Assembly: GCA_965373045.1 (NCBI GenBank)
Contig: CBDVEQ010000041.1
Location: forward strand, 1 to 15,270
From: DAOVDI01 sp965373045
GTDB taxonomy: Bacteria > Acidobacteriota > Aminicenantia > Aminicenantales > Aminicenantaceae
Length of the DNA: 15,270 bases
Reading direction: 5' to 3'
The position numbers were made by a program, and so were the translations under genes. Positions 6,712-14,151 of the stretch are shown here, in pieces. Position 1 is the first letter of the stretch. Every line of letters starts with the position of its first letter. The notes below the pieces were generated by a model. The model worked only from the letters and a program-made list of their open reading frames with translations, had not been told where the DNA came from and did no database searches.

Positions 6712-6859
6712 AGGGTTCGAGGATTCTAGGGGTCAAGGATTCAAGTGAAAGAAGAAGAGCCCAAAGGCCAAGGGCCAATGCAAAAGAGGCCCAAAGCCCA
6801 AAGAAGCTTAGCCCAAAGTCCTTTAATTTACGTCATTCCCATTTACACGGAAATGACGA
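6712..6859. repeat. Dispersed intergenic repeat, block B copy 1
   Basis: This stretch matches 13911-14066 in order: AGGGTTC-AGGATTC, then CAAGGATTCAAGTGAAAGAA (identical at 6734 and 13917), then a run rich in GCCCAAAG/GGCCAA units, then CTTAGCCCAA, TTTAATT and CGTCATTCCC. Copy 1 ends in an imperfect hairpin (CGTCATTCC ... GGAAATGACG, 6831-6858). Copy 2 has about 40 extra bases in the middle. The sequence is non-coding in both places. Confidence 0.75.
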
Positions 6860-7085
6860 AGGGAAGATGAACATAAAGCAAGGCTAAAGGGAAGGAGGGG
6901 TGGTGCGGCGAAGGGGCTCCCCATCCGCCCGGAACGTAAGGGGTCCCACGGGGGGATGGGTGGAAAGAGGACGGATGGGGAAGAGCCGTGACAGGACCCG
7001 TCCTTCCCCATGGGGCCAATGTTCATATCGAGAAAAAACAGATCAGATTTGCACGGGAATGACATTTTACTTTGGCCCTTGGCCT
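6765..7085. repeat. Nested inverted-repeat segment of about 320 bp with G+C-rich core
   Basis: Three inverted pairs are nested symmetrically: AGGCCAAGGGCCAA (6765-6778) with TTGGCCCTTGGCCT (7072-7085); GTCATTCCC (6832-6840) with GGGAATGAC (7055-7063); and ATGAACAT (6867-6874) with ATGTTCAT (7019-7026). The core (about 6890-7015) is G+C-rich and has its own hairpins: CCCATCC/GGATGGG (6919-6960) and ATGGGGAAG/CTTCCCCAT (6975-7011). Open frames through it on both strands have no recognisable protein features. It may be a non-autonomous element, two opposed copies of the intergenic repeat, or a structured RNA. Confidence 0.55.
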
Positions 7086-7127
7086 AATCTCTTTTCTCTC
7101 GTTTATCGCAGGCGAGTTTGCGAGCCA

Positions 7128-7212
7128 AACACAACGAACCCAATAAACTCAACAAAATATTCTTGAATTCAACGACTTCGATAGACTTCTATGGACCTAA
7201 ATAGACTTTAAT
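7128..7212. repeat. Dispersed intergenic repeat, block A copy 2
   Basis: This copy begins AACACAACGAACCCAATAAA and continues through short GACTTC/ATAGACT units, as at 74-165. The first 29 bases are identical to copy 1. It follows directly after the nested inverted-repeat segment and lies upstream of the recO 3' end. No gene is seen from 6431 to 7293. Confidence 0.75.
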
Positions 7213-7273
7213 AGACTGTTTTTCCTTGGCCTCTCCTCAACCCGTGAATAATCCAGGTTAGTAAAAGTAAAAA

Positions 7274-7287
7274 ATATGATTTCATAT
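7274..7287 (-). terminator. Weak candidate terminator after recO
   Basis: On the minus strand, just after the recO stop, ATATGA-AA-TCATAT forms a 6-bp stem followed by a T run (TTTTTTAC). The stem has a single G-C pair, so it would be a poor intrinsic terminator. Confidence 0.3.
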
Positions 7288-7293
7288 ATTCAG

Positions 7294-8025
7294 CTATTTA
7301 AGATAGCGGAGTGATTTCGGCTCTTTTTCCATGTGAAAAATGAGAAGATTTTGAAGAATCTTCCTGATGGCCTTTAGTTTTTCAATAGAGAATTGATGTA
7401 TCTCTGTACCCGGAGGTGGATTCTTCTTGACCCAGTCTAGAAAATCCGGCAGATCCGGAGGGACGCTGTTCTTTTTTTGTGGTGCACAGGAAGCGCAGAA
7501 AACTCCGTCTTTTCGGGAAGATATCCATGAGGAATTCTGGATCCTTTTTCCACATTTTTTACATGTTGAAAAATCCGGTGCGAGGCCGTTGATCCTCAGC
7601 ATCCAGGCTTCAAAATAAGCACTGATAAGCTCGAGGTCTCCGCCTTTTTGCAGGGCTTGAAGGGTTTTTAGTAGCAGCCGGAAGACAAGGTCTTCTCTGG
7701 ACCGCAGAGGCAAAAATTCCTGAATAAGTTCAGAGAAATATCCAAGAGTAAATGCGGCCTTGATATTGTTCTGTACATCAAAAAAGGATTCCTGGAGGTC
7801 GCACTGACTGATCATGACCAGGTCTCTTCTTTCTTTTTCATAATAAACGATGTGGACAAAAGACATAGGTTCAAGGCTGCTGCCAAAACGATTCCCGAAC
7901 TTGCGCGCTCCCTTGGCAATTCCTTTAATAACACCCTTGTCCCTGGTGAAAAAAGTGACGATCTTATCCTGCTCGCTGAAGTTAAAGGAGTGAAGGATAA
8001 ATGCTTCTGATCGTTCGATGGGCAT
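7294..8025 (-). CDS. recO: DNA repair protein RecO
   Basis: RecO works with RecR (and RecF) to load RecA on SSB-coated single-stranded DNA. The 243-residue product has an N-terminal OB-fold (about 1-80: EAFILHSFNFSEQDKIVTFFTRDKGVIKGIAKGARK, with the conserved basic patch), a helical middle, and a C-terminal zinc site made of C155/C158 (CKKC) and C177/C180 (CASC). Length is normal. It starts 6 bp after the mgtE stop with no evident ribosome binding site, so coupling to mgtE translation is likely. A weak hairpin with a T run lies just beyond its stop. Confidence 0.93.
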   Translation of the reverse strand: MPIERSEAFILHSFNFSEQDKIVTFFTRDKGVIKGIAKGARKFGNRFGSSLEPMSFVHIVYYEKERRDLVMISQCDLQESFFDVQNNIKAAFTLGYFSELIQEFLPLRSREDLVFRLLLKTLQALQKGGDLELISAYFEAWMLRINGLAPDFSTCKKCGKRIQNSSWISSRKDGVFCASCAPQKKNSVPPDLPDFLDWVKKNPPPGTEIHQFSIEKLKAIRKILQNLLIFHMEKEPKSLRYLK

Positions 8026-8031
8026 GAATGA

Positions 8032-9393
8032 TTATGTTAAATATTTTAGAAACAGGGTGGCCAATCCTAGGAAGGACAGAAATCCAAGAGAATCCGTGCA
8101 CATGGTCAGAAGATTAACAGATCCAAGAGCAGGGTCGAGGTGAATGAGTTTGAGAAATAGGGGGATCAGTGTCCCCATGAGGGCGGCGACAAATAGGTTG
8201 ATGACCACGGCCAGGCCAAGTACCAGGCCGAGATAGGGATTCCGAAACAGAAGATAAGAAATACCTCCGAGCAGGAGGCCGATAATGATACCGTTTCCTA
8301 TTCCTACTACCAGTTCCTTGAACAAGGCCTTACGGGCGGATATCCAGTTTGCCTGGCCGATAGCGATCTCGCGGACGATGATGGCGATCGTTTGATTCCC
8401 GGCGATACCTCCGAGTGCTGCTACCAGCGGCATGAATACGACTAAAGTAATGAACTTCTCTATAGTGCCCGTGAACTGTTTGACAACAAAAGGAGCAAGA
8501 GAAGCGGTCAGTAGGCTGAACAGGAGAAATGGAAGTCTTTTCTTAATAGAGGAAAAAGGGCTGTCCTGGACTCTGTCCGAAGAATCCAGAGAGACCATCT
8601 TGTATATGTCCTCGGTTGCTTCTTTATCGATAACATCGATAACGTCATCGACAGTTACGACACCCACCATGACATTCTCCGGGTCCAGGACCGGAATAGC
8701 CACCAGGTTATAATCAGCCACGCTCCGGGCGACTTGTTCCTGATCGGTATCGGTCCGGACACTGATAACATCCGTAGTCATGATGTCCATCAGCTTTGTA
8801 TTGGGGCGGGCAAACAGGACCTGCCGCAGCGAAACCACGCCGGCCAGATGATAATCATCGTCAACGACATAGAGGTAAAAAGCTGATTCTACATCCCCTT
8901 CCAACTGCATGGCCGTGACGGCGTCTGATACATTCGTCTTTTGGTTGAGCGTATAGTAGTCCGGGGACATGATCCGTCCGGCGGTTTCCTCCTTGTATTG
9001 AAGGAGTTCCTGAATTTCTTCGGATGGTTCGTCCTCCATCTCTGTCAGAATAGATTCCTGCATTTCTTCAGACAAAAGGGGAAGGATGGATGCCACCTCA
9101 TCCGATGGAATGATCTGGAATATGTCCGAGATCTGAGGAATAGGCAGTGCTGCTACGATCTGAGCGGCGTCTTCCGGATCCAGTTCGCACAGGACTTCCC
9201 CGGCTTTCTGCTCTTCCCGTTCATACAGTGTATTGAATAGAATAAGCCGTTCCCTGGCAACAAGGTGATCCATCAAAGAGGAGATGTCAGCGGAATGGAA
9301 GTTTTTCAGAAGGTTCCACAGACGTGTAAGCGTGCCCATACTTATAAATTTCCGGGCTGAACTTATAACTATTCTGAGCGATTGGACCTTCAT
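8032..9393 (-). CDS. mgtE: Magnesium transporter MgtE
   Basis: MgtE is a dimeric, Mg2+-gated Mg2+ channel of the inner membrane. The 453-residue product has an N-terminal superhelical domain (about 25-135), a CBS-domain pair (about 140-262; AGRIMSPDYYTL and LMDIMTTDVISV begin the two CBS units), a connecting helix, and five membrane segments (about 287-450). The first pore stretch MPLVAALGGIAGNQ (321-334) and the late TDSLGFLSFLGLA, with the conserved Asp 434 corresponding to the ion-selecting Asp, are present. I chose the ATG at 9393, with GAGG seven bases upstream. A TTG at 9432 would extend the frame but has no ribosome binding site, and ATG at 9339 is a less likely internal start. recO follows after 6 bp. 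Confidence 0.95.
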   Translation of the reverse strand: MKVQSLRIVISSARKFISMGTLTRLWNLLKNFHSADISSLMDHLVARERLILFNTLYEREEQKAGEVLCELDPEDAAQIVAALPIPQISDIFQIIPSDEVASILPLLSEEMQESILTEMEDEPSEEIQELLQYKEETAGRIMSPDYYTLNQKTNVSDAVTAMQLEGDVESAFYLYVVDDDYHLAGVVSLRQVLFARPNTKLMDIMTTDVISVRTDTDQEQVARSVADYNLVAIPVLDPENVMVGVVTVDDVIDVIDKEATEDIYKMVSLDSSDRVQDSPFSSIKKRLPFLLFSLLTASLAPFVVKQFTGTIEKFITLVVFMPLVAALGGIAGNQTIAIIVREIAIGQANWISARKALFKELVVGIGNGIIIGLLLGGISYLLFRNPYLGLVLGLAVVINLFVAALMGTLIPLFLKLIHLDPALGSVNLLTMCTDSLGFLSFLGLATLFLKYLT

Positions 9394-9420
9394 TTGTAAC
9401 CTCGAACATTTTCGTCCTTC

Positions 9421-9449
9421 AAAGTAGCACAAAAAAAATCATGTGTAAA
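9421..9449 (-). promoter_or_regulatory. Weak candidate promoter of mgtE-recO
   Basis: On the minus strand TTTACA (9449-9444) lies 17 bases from TACTTT (9426-9421). The -35 is good and the -10 poor. There is no room for an M-box-type leader between here and the ATG at 9393. Confidence 0.3.
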
Positions 9450-9460
9450 CAACAACATTC

Positions 9461-9476
9461 AGGAAAAATTTTTCCT
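9461..9476. repeat. 16-bp perfect palindrome between ntrX and mgtE
   Basis: AGGAAAAATTTTTCCT is its own reverse complement and lies 26 bases beyond the ntrX stop codon. With no loop and mostly A-T pairs it is a weak terminator candidate. It could equally be an operator for mgtE, since it lies just upstream of the candidate mgtE -35. Confidence 0.5.
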
Positions 9477-9501
9477 TAGTTTGATCATAAAGCCGCTCTC
9501 C

Positions 9502-10863
9502 TTAGCCGAGGAAAGAAATTCCCAGTGATTTGATCTTTTCCTGAAGCTGTTCCTCCTCGATCTCAAGTTCGGAAGCGGCCTCCGGGATTTTCCAGTTACA
9601 TCGAAGGAGAGTTTTATGGATATATTCCTTCTCAAAGAGTTCTCGTGCCTTAATAAGGGTTTGTTTTGGTTTAATGCCTGAGACATATTGGGCTTCGATA
9701 GGTTCGACCAGGAGGGAGAGATGGGCCTCTTTTATCTCATCTTCTTTGACCATGATTACGAAGCGTTCAATAACATTGATCAGCTCGCTGACATTGCCAG
9801 GCCAGGAATAATTGATAAATGCCTCCATGGCTTCTTTGCTCATAGTCTTCTGCTTTTTTCCATCTGCGGCGGAAAAGCAATTTAAGTAATAGTTGATCAA
9901 TTTGGGGATATCTTCTATTCTTTCCCGGAGCGGGGGGATGTGAATAGGAATAATATTCAATTTGAAAAACAGGTCTTCCCGGAAAAGGCCCTGTTCTGTG
10001 AGTTTCTTGAGATCCTTGTTTGTGGCGGCGATGATCCGTGTGTTTAATGTAACAGATTGTCCCCCCCTGATGGGTTCAAATTTTTCCTCATTGAGGATTT
10101 TGACCAATTTGGCCTGAGTCGCAAGATTCATCTCATCGATCTCATCTAAGAACAATACACACCCTTCTGCAAGCAGTAGTTTCCCCTTTTTTCGTTCGGA
10201 TACACCTGATGGATGATTTTCGCCATAGCCAAAAAGTTCATTGTCTATAAGATCTTCCGGGATAGCTCCGCAATTGATCTGGCTGAATCTTTTATGTTTT
10301 GCTGGACCGAGGTCACAGATCAAGCGGGCGATCAGTTCTTTCCCTGTTCCATTTTCCCCTGTTATCATAACACAACCGTTGGACGGGGCTGCGATTTTGA
10401 TCGCCTCCTGTATCTTTTGGATGGAGAGATGAGATCCGACCAGGTCATGTTTGGCCCTTATGCTTTCTCGAAGGACAATATTTTCCTCTTCCAACCGGCT
10501 TTGTTTTAAGGCGTTTTTTACCGTGAGGACGACCTTTTCTAAAGAAAGAGGCTTTTCAAGATAGTCATAAGCCCCAAGCTTGGTTGCCATGACCGCAGAT
10601 TCTACCGATCCATGACCTGAGATCATGACGACCTGGATTTGACTGTTCTGGTTTTTTATTTCATTTAGAACATCGATCCCGTTCATCTCGGGAAGCCATA
10701 TATCCAGAAGGACCAATTCAAAATGTTCTGTCATGATCTGTGATAGCCCCTTCTCTCCTGTATCCGATGTGAGGACTGTGTAACCCTCGTCCTCAAGGAT
10801 CCCTTTCAGGGATGAACGGATACCGGCTTCGTCGTCAATGATGAGAATATTACTTTTATTCAT
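9502..10863 (-). CDS. ntrX: NtrX-like response regulator (receiver, AAA+ domain, Fis-type C-terminus) with degenerate sigma-54 motifs
   Basis: The 453-residue protein has an intact receiver (acidic pair at 10-11, phospho-acceptor D54 in LVLLDIWLPEMNG, S82, K104), an AAA+ domain with Walker A GENGTGKE (169-176) and Walker B VLFLDE (236-241), and a Fis-like C-terminal segment (about 403-448). Several parts needed for sigma-54 activation are changed. The GAFTGA loop is absent: after ELFG comes YGENHPSGVSERKKG. The second arginine finger is Lys (K301). The sensor-II segment reads WPGNVSELINV instead of WPGNVREL-NV. The recognition helix is acidic (EIEEEQLQEKIKSL). Lack of GAFTGA is known for some alphaproteobacterial NtrX proteins, so this is probably not a sigma-54 activator. 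It overlaps ntrY by ATGA, so the pair is translationally coupled. Confidence 0.9.
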   Translation of the reverse strand: MNKSNILIIDDEAGIRSSLKGILEDEGYTVLTSDTGEKGLSQIMTEHFELVLLDIWLPEMNGIDVLNEIKNQNSQIQVVMISGHGSVESAVMATKLGAYDYLEKPLSLEKVVLTVKNALKQSRLEEENIVLRESIRAKHDLVGSHLSIQKIQEAIKIAAPSNGCVMITGENGTGKELIARLICDLGPAKHKRFSQINCGAIPEDLIDNELFGYGENHPSGVSERKKGKLLLAEGCVLFLDEIDEMNLATQAKLVKILNEEKFEPIRGGQSVTLNTRIIAATNKDLKKLTEQGLFREDLFFKLNIIPIHIPPLRERIEDIPKLINYYLNCFSAADGKKQKTMSKEAMEAFINYSWPGNVSELINVIERFVIMVKEDEIKEAHLSLLVEPIEAQYVSGIKPKQTLIKARELFEKEYIHKTLLRCNWKIPEAASELEIEEEQLQEKIKSLGISFLG

Positions 10864-13025
10864 GTAGGTACCTGGATTATAAATTTTGCTCCGTGTGGTT
10901 TGATGTTTTCAACCACAATAGTCCCGTTGTGTTCGCTTATGATCTGGTGAACGATGGCCAAACCCAAGCCTGTCCCTTTTTTCTTTGTAGAAAAATGCGG
11001 CAGGAAAAGTTTTTCCTTATCCTCCAGGGAAATTCCAGGCCCTGTGTCCCGAATCTCGATTTTCACCATCTGATTGATGTCATCAAAGGAAGATTGAATT
11101 TTGATCTTTCCTTTTTTGTCCATGGCATCGATGGCATTGTCCAGAATATTGATAAACACACGTTTCATCTTCTCAGGATCGACTTGGATCGCAGAAGGGA
11201 CCTTGGATGAGAGTCTTGTTTCAAAGGTTATTTCTGCAAAAATATCTTTAAAAAGAGACACAGTCCCCTTGATGACCTCATGAATATCGGTCGGTTGGAG
11301 GCGGATTATGGGCAGACGTGCAAAATTCGAGAACTCATCTACCAGGGATTTGATAGCTCTTGCTTCCTGTACAATAGTCTCTGCACTTTCGGAGATGACT
11401 CTGTGATCTTTTCCTCCCTTTTCCCTCAGATTCTTGATGATCCTCTCCGCTGAAAGCTGAATGGGCGTTAATGGATTTTTTATCTCATGAGCGACTTGTT
11501 GTGCGATTTCCTTCCATGCAGCGATTCTCTGGGCTTTAATCAATTGGGTCAGATCATCGAGTACGAGGATCATCCCGGAATATTTCTTTTTATTCCGGGA
11601 AAGAGGCGAAAGAGTCAGGGAAATAGAAGATTTCCGGTCGTCTATGTTGAGGTCTATAGCTTCATTAGGAGGATTGAATTTATCCTGAAGTTCGTTTTTA
11701 ATACTTTTTTTGATTTTCCGGAATTCGAGCCTGCTGAATACATCTTCATAGCCCTTGTGGATCAGAACATCGTCTTGAAAGCCAAGCATAGCTCTTGCAG
11801 AAGGGTTTATCGTAGTGATGGCACCTTCAGCATCGACCGTGATGACCCCTGTTGTAACATTGTTGAGGATGGTTTCGATGTAATGACTGTGGGCCTCCAG
11901 TTCCGAGGTCTTTTGAGCTATATTGCGGTGGCTCTCCTGCAGGTCGGATATCATCTGATTAAAAGATTCGATCAACATTCCCAATTCGTCAGAAGCGGGG
12001 TCCTCAACCCGGACCGTCAGGTTGCCTTTAGATACTTCTTTTGTGGCCTGCGCCAATTTCTCTATTGGGGCGATGATGCTCTTTGCCAGGCGAAAACCGA
12101 TCCAGGAGGCAGTAAAGATAATTAGGAGTGTTACAAAGATCAGAGTAATAAGGTAAAGAGTTCGGACAGGGTTTTTTTGAAATTTCTGTTGCCGGTAAAG
12201 CTGGACATAGGCATTGATATTGTTGATCCTCTGTGAGTAGTTCTGAGGCAGAAATTTTCCTGTCACCACAAGCATGTCGCTTTCATCCGGGAGTTTGGTC
12301 GAAATGCCGCAGCGGACAAGTTCACCGTTGCCCATGGACGCGATGGTCCCGTATTTTTCTCCGAGATGGGCTCTTTTAATCCGGTTTTTCTTAACTTCCT
12401 GGTAGTATTGAAGCGGCAGATTGGAGTTTAGGACAGAGTACAATTCCTCGTCGCCCAAGAAGATTCCGATTTCATCCAGTTGGTATTCTTTCAGTTTTTC
12501 TAGAAGAAAATCATTGAGCAGGCCTTTTTTATCAAAATCGGTCAACCCTTTCTTTACTATGTCCAGACTCAGGCGTTTTGCATAATGCAATGTGATATCC
12601 TCAGCGTTCACATAATAGCCTTCTGACAGTTTTTTCGTGTCTTCCAGGATCTGTTCAATAGGAGTCCTAAAAAGATTTTCGATATTCCTCGAGATCAGGT
12701 CGCTGGCAAAAAGGAACAGCAGGAGTGTTGGAATGAAGGACAGGGCAATAAAAAAGAGGAGCAATTTTGATTTTAGATGAGCGCCAACGACCTTTTGTTT
12801 CCGCTCAAGGTAGAGTTTGATCAAATTGCGTCCCAGGACAAAAAGAAGGATAAGAAACAGAAGAAAAACAATGACATGAAGGGAAAAAAGCAGGATGTTC
12901 GTTACAGATGTCGGAGAAAAATGTTGTCCTTCCCGTATGAGAAGTTCAATGCCGAAGAAAAGGATGATCAGAACAAGAATGAGTGCGCCGATAATACGGG
13001 GGCCTTTTTTCTTTGTTTTGTCCAT
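10860..13025 (-). CDS. ntrY: NtrY-like sensor histidine kinase
   Basis: This 721-residue kinase has three N-terminal membrane segments (about 10-30, 43-65, 88-110), an extracytoplasmic domain (about 111-287), a fourth membrane segment (288-308), HAMP (308-363), PAS (about 380-490) and the kinase core. The phospho-acceptor is H513 in VAHEIKNPLTPIQLSAER. The N box is NILDNAIDAM (626-635), with G1 DTGPG (660-664) and G2 GTGLGL (684-689), all intact. This domain order is that of NtrY, which phosphorylates NtrX and responds in known species to nitrogen or redox signals; the signal here is unknown. The start ATG has AGG about nine bases upstream. It follows the RodZ-like gene by 45 bp, which include a 12-bp palindrome (ATAAAGCTTTAT, 13059-13070). 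Its stop overlaps the ntrX start. Confidence 0.93.
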   Translation of the reverse strand: MDKTKKKGPRIIGALILVLIILFFGIELLIREGQHFSPTSVTNILLFSLHVIVFLLFLILLFVLGRNLIKLYLERKQKVVGAHLKSKLLLFFIALSFIPTLLLFLFASDLISRNIENLFRTPIEQILEDTKKLSEGYYVNAEDITLHYAKRLSLDIVKKGLTDFDKKGLLNDFLLEKLKEYQLDEIGIFLGDEELYSVLNSNLPLQYYQEVKKNRIKRAHLGEKYGTIASMGNGELVRCGISTKLPDESDMLVVTGKFLPQNYSQRINNINAYVQLYRQQKFQKNPVRTLYLITLIFVTLLIIFTASWIGFRLAKSIIAPIEKLAQATKEVSKGNLTVRVEDPASDELGMLIESFNQMISDLQESHRNIAQKTSELEAHSHYIETILNNVTTGVITVDAEGAITTINPSARAMLGFQDDVLIHKGYEDVFSRLEFRKIKKSIKNELQDKFNPPNEAIDLNIDDRKSSISLTLSPLSRNKKKYSGMILVLDDLTQLIKAQRIAAWKEIAQQVAHEIKNPLTPIQLSAERIIKNLREKGGKDHRVISESAETIVQEARAIKSLVDEFSNFARLPIIRLQPTDIHEVIKGTVSLFKDIFAEITFETRLSSKVPSAIQVDPEKMKRVFINILDNAIDAMDKKGKIKIQSSFDDINQMVKIEIRDTGPGISLEDKEKLFLPHFSTKKKGTGLGLAIVHQIISEHNGTIVVENIKPHGAKFIIQVPT

Positions 13026-13070
13026 GTACTTAGCCTGCGCTATTCATAAAATATCACTATAAAGCTTTAT

Positions 13071-13826
13071 TCAGTCCAGATCCTCATCGAAAAATTGGTT
13101 TATATTTTCAAGAGTGATCCGGATATTTCTCTGAACTGCTCCGATTTCCCCCAATTTTTTCCCCTTTTTGCCATTAAGGGAATAGGTGAATCCTCCCAGG
13201 TTTCCGCAGTGGATAAGCAGTTCCTTTTCCGCTATGGTCTGGAAAACGAATCCAGGTTCTTGATTTCCGTCCAGAGCTATGGTCCCATCAGTAAAAATTT
13301 GGATCCATGTGAGTTTCTGGAATGTTAATGCAAGGTTTAACTTCTGCTGTTTGGCCAGTATCATAGGCTCTGTCGCTTCCGGAACCATTTCGTGTTTTTG
13401 AGGAATTGTTGTAGGAAGGATCTTTTCCTCGGGCATAGGAGCCTCATTTTTCTGAAAGATGAAATATAAAGCAAATAGAAGGCTTATTAGAACAACCACG
13501 ATTCCGGAAAAAATGAGAATGCTCTTGATCTTTTGGGGAATAGCAGGCTGGTCATTTGGAGTAGCTGATTTCTCTTCCTGGAGCTGCTCTCTGAGCTGTT
13601 CTTCCTGATAAAATCTGTTGAGGATATCATGTTCCTCCATGCCCAAGTATTCCGCGTATGCTTTCAGGATACCTTTTGTGAAAAATTTTCCGGGGAGTAT
13701 ATCCACCTGGTCTTCTTCAATGGCACGTAAAAAACGGAGATTGATATTGGTTGTATCCGCAATCTCTTTTAGAGATATGCCCCGCATTTCGCGTTCATTT
13801 TTCAGATCCTTTCCTAGTGTTGCCAT
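13071..13826 (-). CDS. RodZ-like protein (HTH_25, membrane anchor, DUF4115)
   Basis: The 251-residue protein has an N-terminal Xre-like helix-turn-helix of the RodZ type (about 4-72, LGKDLKNEREMRGISLKEIADTT), one membrane segment (about 101-124), a Pro/Glu-rich linker, and a C-terminal beta domain of the DUF4115 type (about 155-245; LTWIQIFTDGTIALDG). RodZ binds MreB through the helix-turn-helix and supports rod shape; homologues in this layout are common, and not all have been tested. The first codon must be close to the ATG at 13826 because the helix-turn-helix begins there. No ribosome binding site precedes it, and the promoter is so close that the mRNA is probably leaderless. ntrY and ntrX follow on the same strand. 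Confidence 0.88.
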   Translation of the reverse strand: MATLGKDLKNEREMRGISLKEIADTTNINLRFLRAIEEDQVDILPGKFFTKGILKAYAEYLGMEEHDILNRFYQEEQLREQLQEEKSATPNDQPAIPQKIKSILIFSGIVVVLISLLFALYFIFQKNEAPMPEEKILPTTIPQKHEMVPEATEPMILAKQQKLNLALTFQKLTWIQIFTDGTIALDGNQEPGFVFQTIAEKELLIHCGNLGGFTYSLNGKKGKKLGEIGAVQRNIRITLENINQFFDEDLD

Positions 13827-13833
13827 TTTTTTG

Positions 13834-13863
13834 ATTGTATGTCAACTGTCAATCCCCTGTCAA
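13834..13863 (-). promoter_or_regulatory. Strong promoter of the RodZ-like-ntrYX unit, probably giving a leaderless mRNA
   Basis: On the minus strand TTGACA (13863-13858) and TACAAT (13839-13834) are 18 bases apart. The -10 ends only 7 bases before the ATG, so transcription should begin at or next to the A of the start codon. TTGACA occurs three times in 24 bases (also 13852-13847 and 13845-13840). Only the first has correct spacing to TACAAT; the others may be chance or a repeated operator. Confidence 0.65.
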
Positions 13864-13910
13864 ACATCAAGAACCGGTTATCCTGTTTGTCTCCCAATTG
13901 GTTAATGTAA

Positions 13911-14114
13911 AGGGTTCAAGGATTCAAGTGAAAGAATAAGAGGCCAAAGGCCAATGCAAAAGAGGCCAAAAGCCCAAAGCAGCTAAGCCAGCGAGAAAAG
14001 ATAGAGAGCCCAAAGCTCAAAGCAGCTTAGCCCAAGGTCATTTAATTAACGTCATTCCCGTGTAAACGGGAATCCAGTTTTTTGAATTCATGGACTTTTT
14101 TTCTTTGGGCTAAG
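13911..14114. repeat. Dispersed intergenic repeat, blocks B copy 2 and C
   Basis: This gene-free stretch matches 6712-6859 in order (see there) and then 1-30. It contains GCCCAAAG/GGCCAA units and an inner duplication (AAAGCAGCTAAGCC and AAAGCAGCTTAGCC). It ends in an inverted pair, CTTAGCCCAA (14026-14035) and TTGGGCTAAG (14105-14114), that encloses the hairpin at 14054-14073. The stretch from 13827 to 14151 between the RodZ-like gene and ftsX holds only this repeat and the RodZ-like gene's promoter. Confidence 0.75.
14054..14073. repeat. ATTCCC-N8-GGGAAT hairpin, dRS3-like
   Basis: ATTCCCGTGTAAACGGGAAT forms an 8-bp stem with loop GTAA and is preceded by GTC and followed by CCAG. The pattern ATTCCC-N8-GGGAAT is that of the neisserial dRS3 repeat; similar GTCATTCCC...GGGAATCCAG repeats occur in many unrelated bacteria. 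Whether they are related by descent cannot be judged here. It might also slow or stop ftsX transcripts. Confidence 0.7.
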
Positions 14115-14151
14115 TTGGTTTTAGCCTTGGACTTAGCGGTCTTGGTCAGGG

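Noticed and set aside
6733..6830. CRISPR-like array from repeated GCCCAAAG/GGCCAA units
   Set aside because: Units are short, unevenly spaced and degenerate, with no constant repeat and spacer lengths and no cas gene in the window.
6890..7015. Possible group II intron remnant (GAGCCGT near 6983 in a stem)
   Set aside because: No domain V hairpin, no reverse transcriptase fragment and no intron ends were found; one short word is not enough.
6823..7166. Two overlapping open frames (about 80-88 codons, both strands) in the G+C-rich core
   Set aside because: They cross inverted repeats, are Arg/Pro/Gly-rich on both strands, and lack ribosome binding sites and family motifs; better explained as structured non-coding repeat.
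9393..9432. Upstream TTG start giving a 466-residue MgtE
   Set aside because: No ribosome binding site there; the ATG at 9393 has GAGG at good spacing and gives the usual family length.
9394..9501. Mg2+ riboswitch (M-box) before mgtE
   Set aside because: Only 108 bp separate ntrX from mgtE, too little for an M-box leader, and no such fold is visible.
11487..12125. Plus-strand open frame opposite ntrY
   Set aside because: Antisense to the HAMP, PAS and kinase regions of ntrY; no independent support.
13059..13070. 12-bp palindrome ATAAAGCTTTAT between the RodZ-like gene and ntrY as terminator
   Set aside because: It has no loop and no T run, so it is unlikely to stop transcription; kept only as a note under ntrY.
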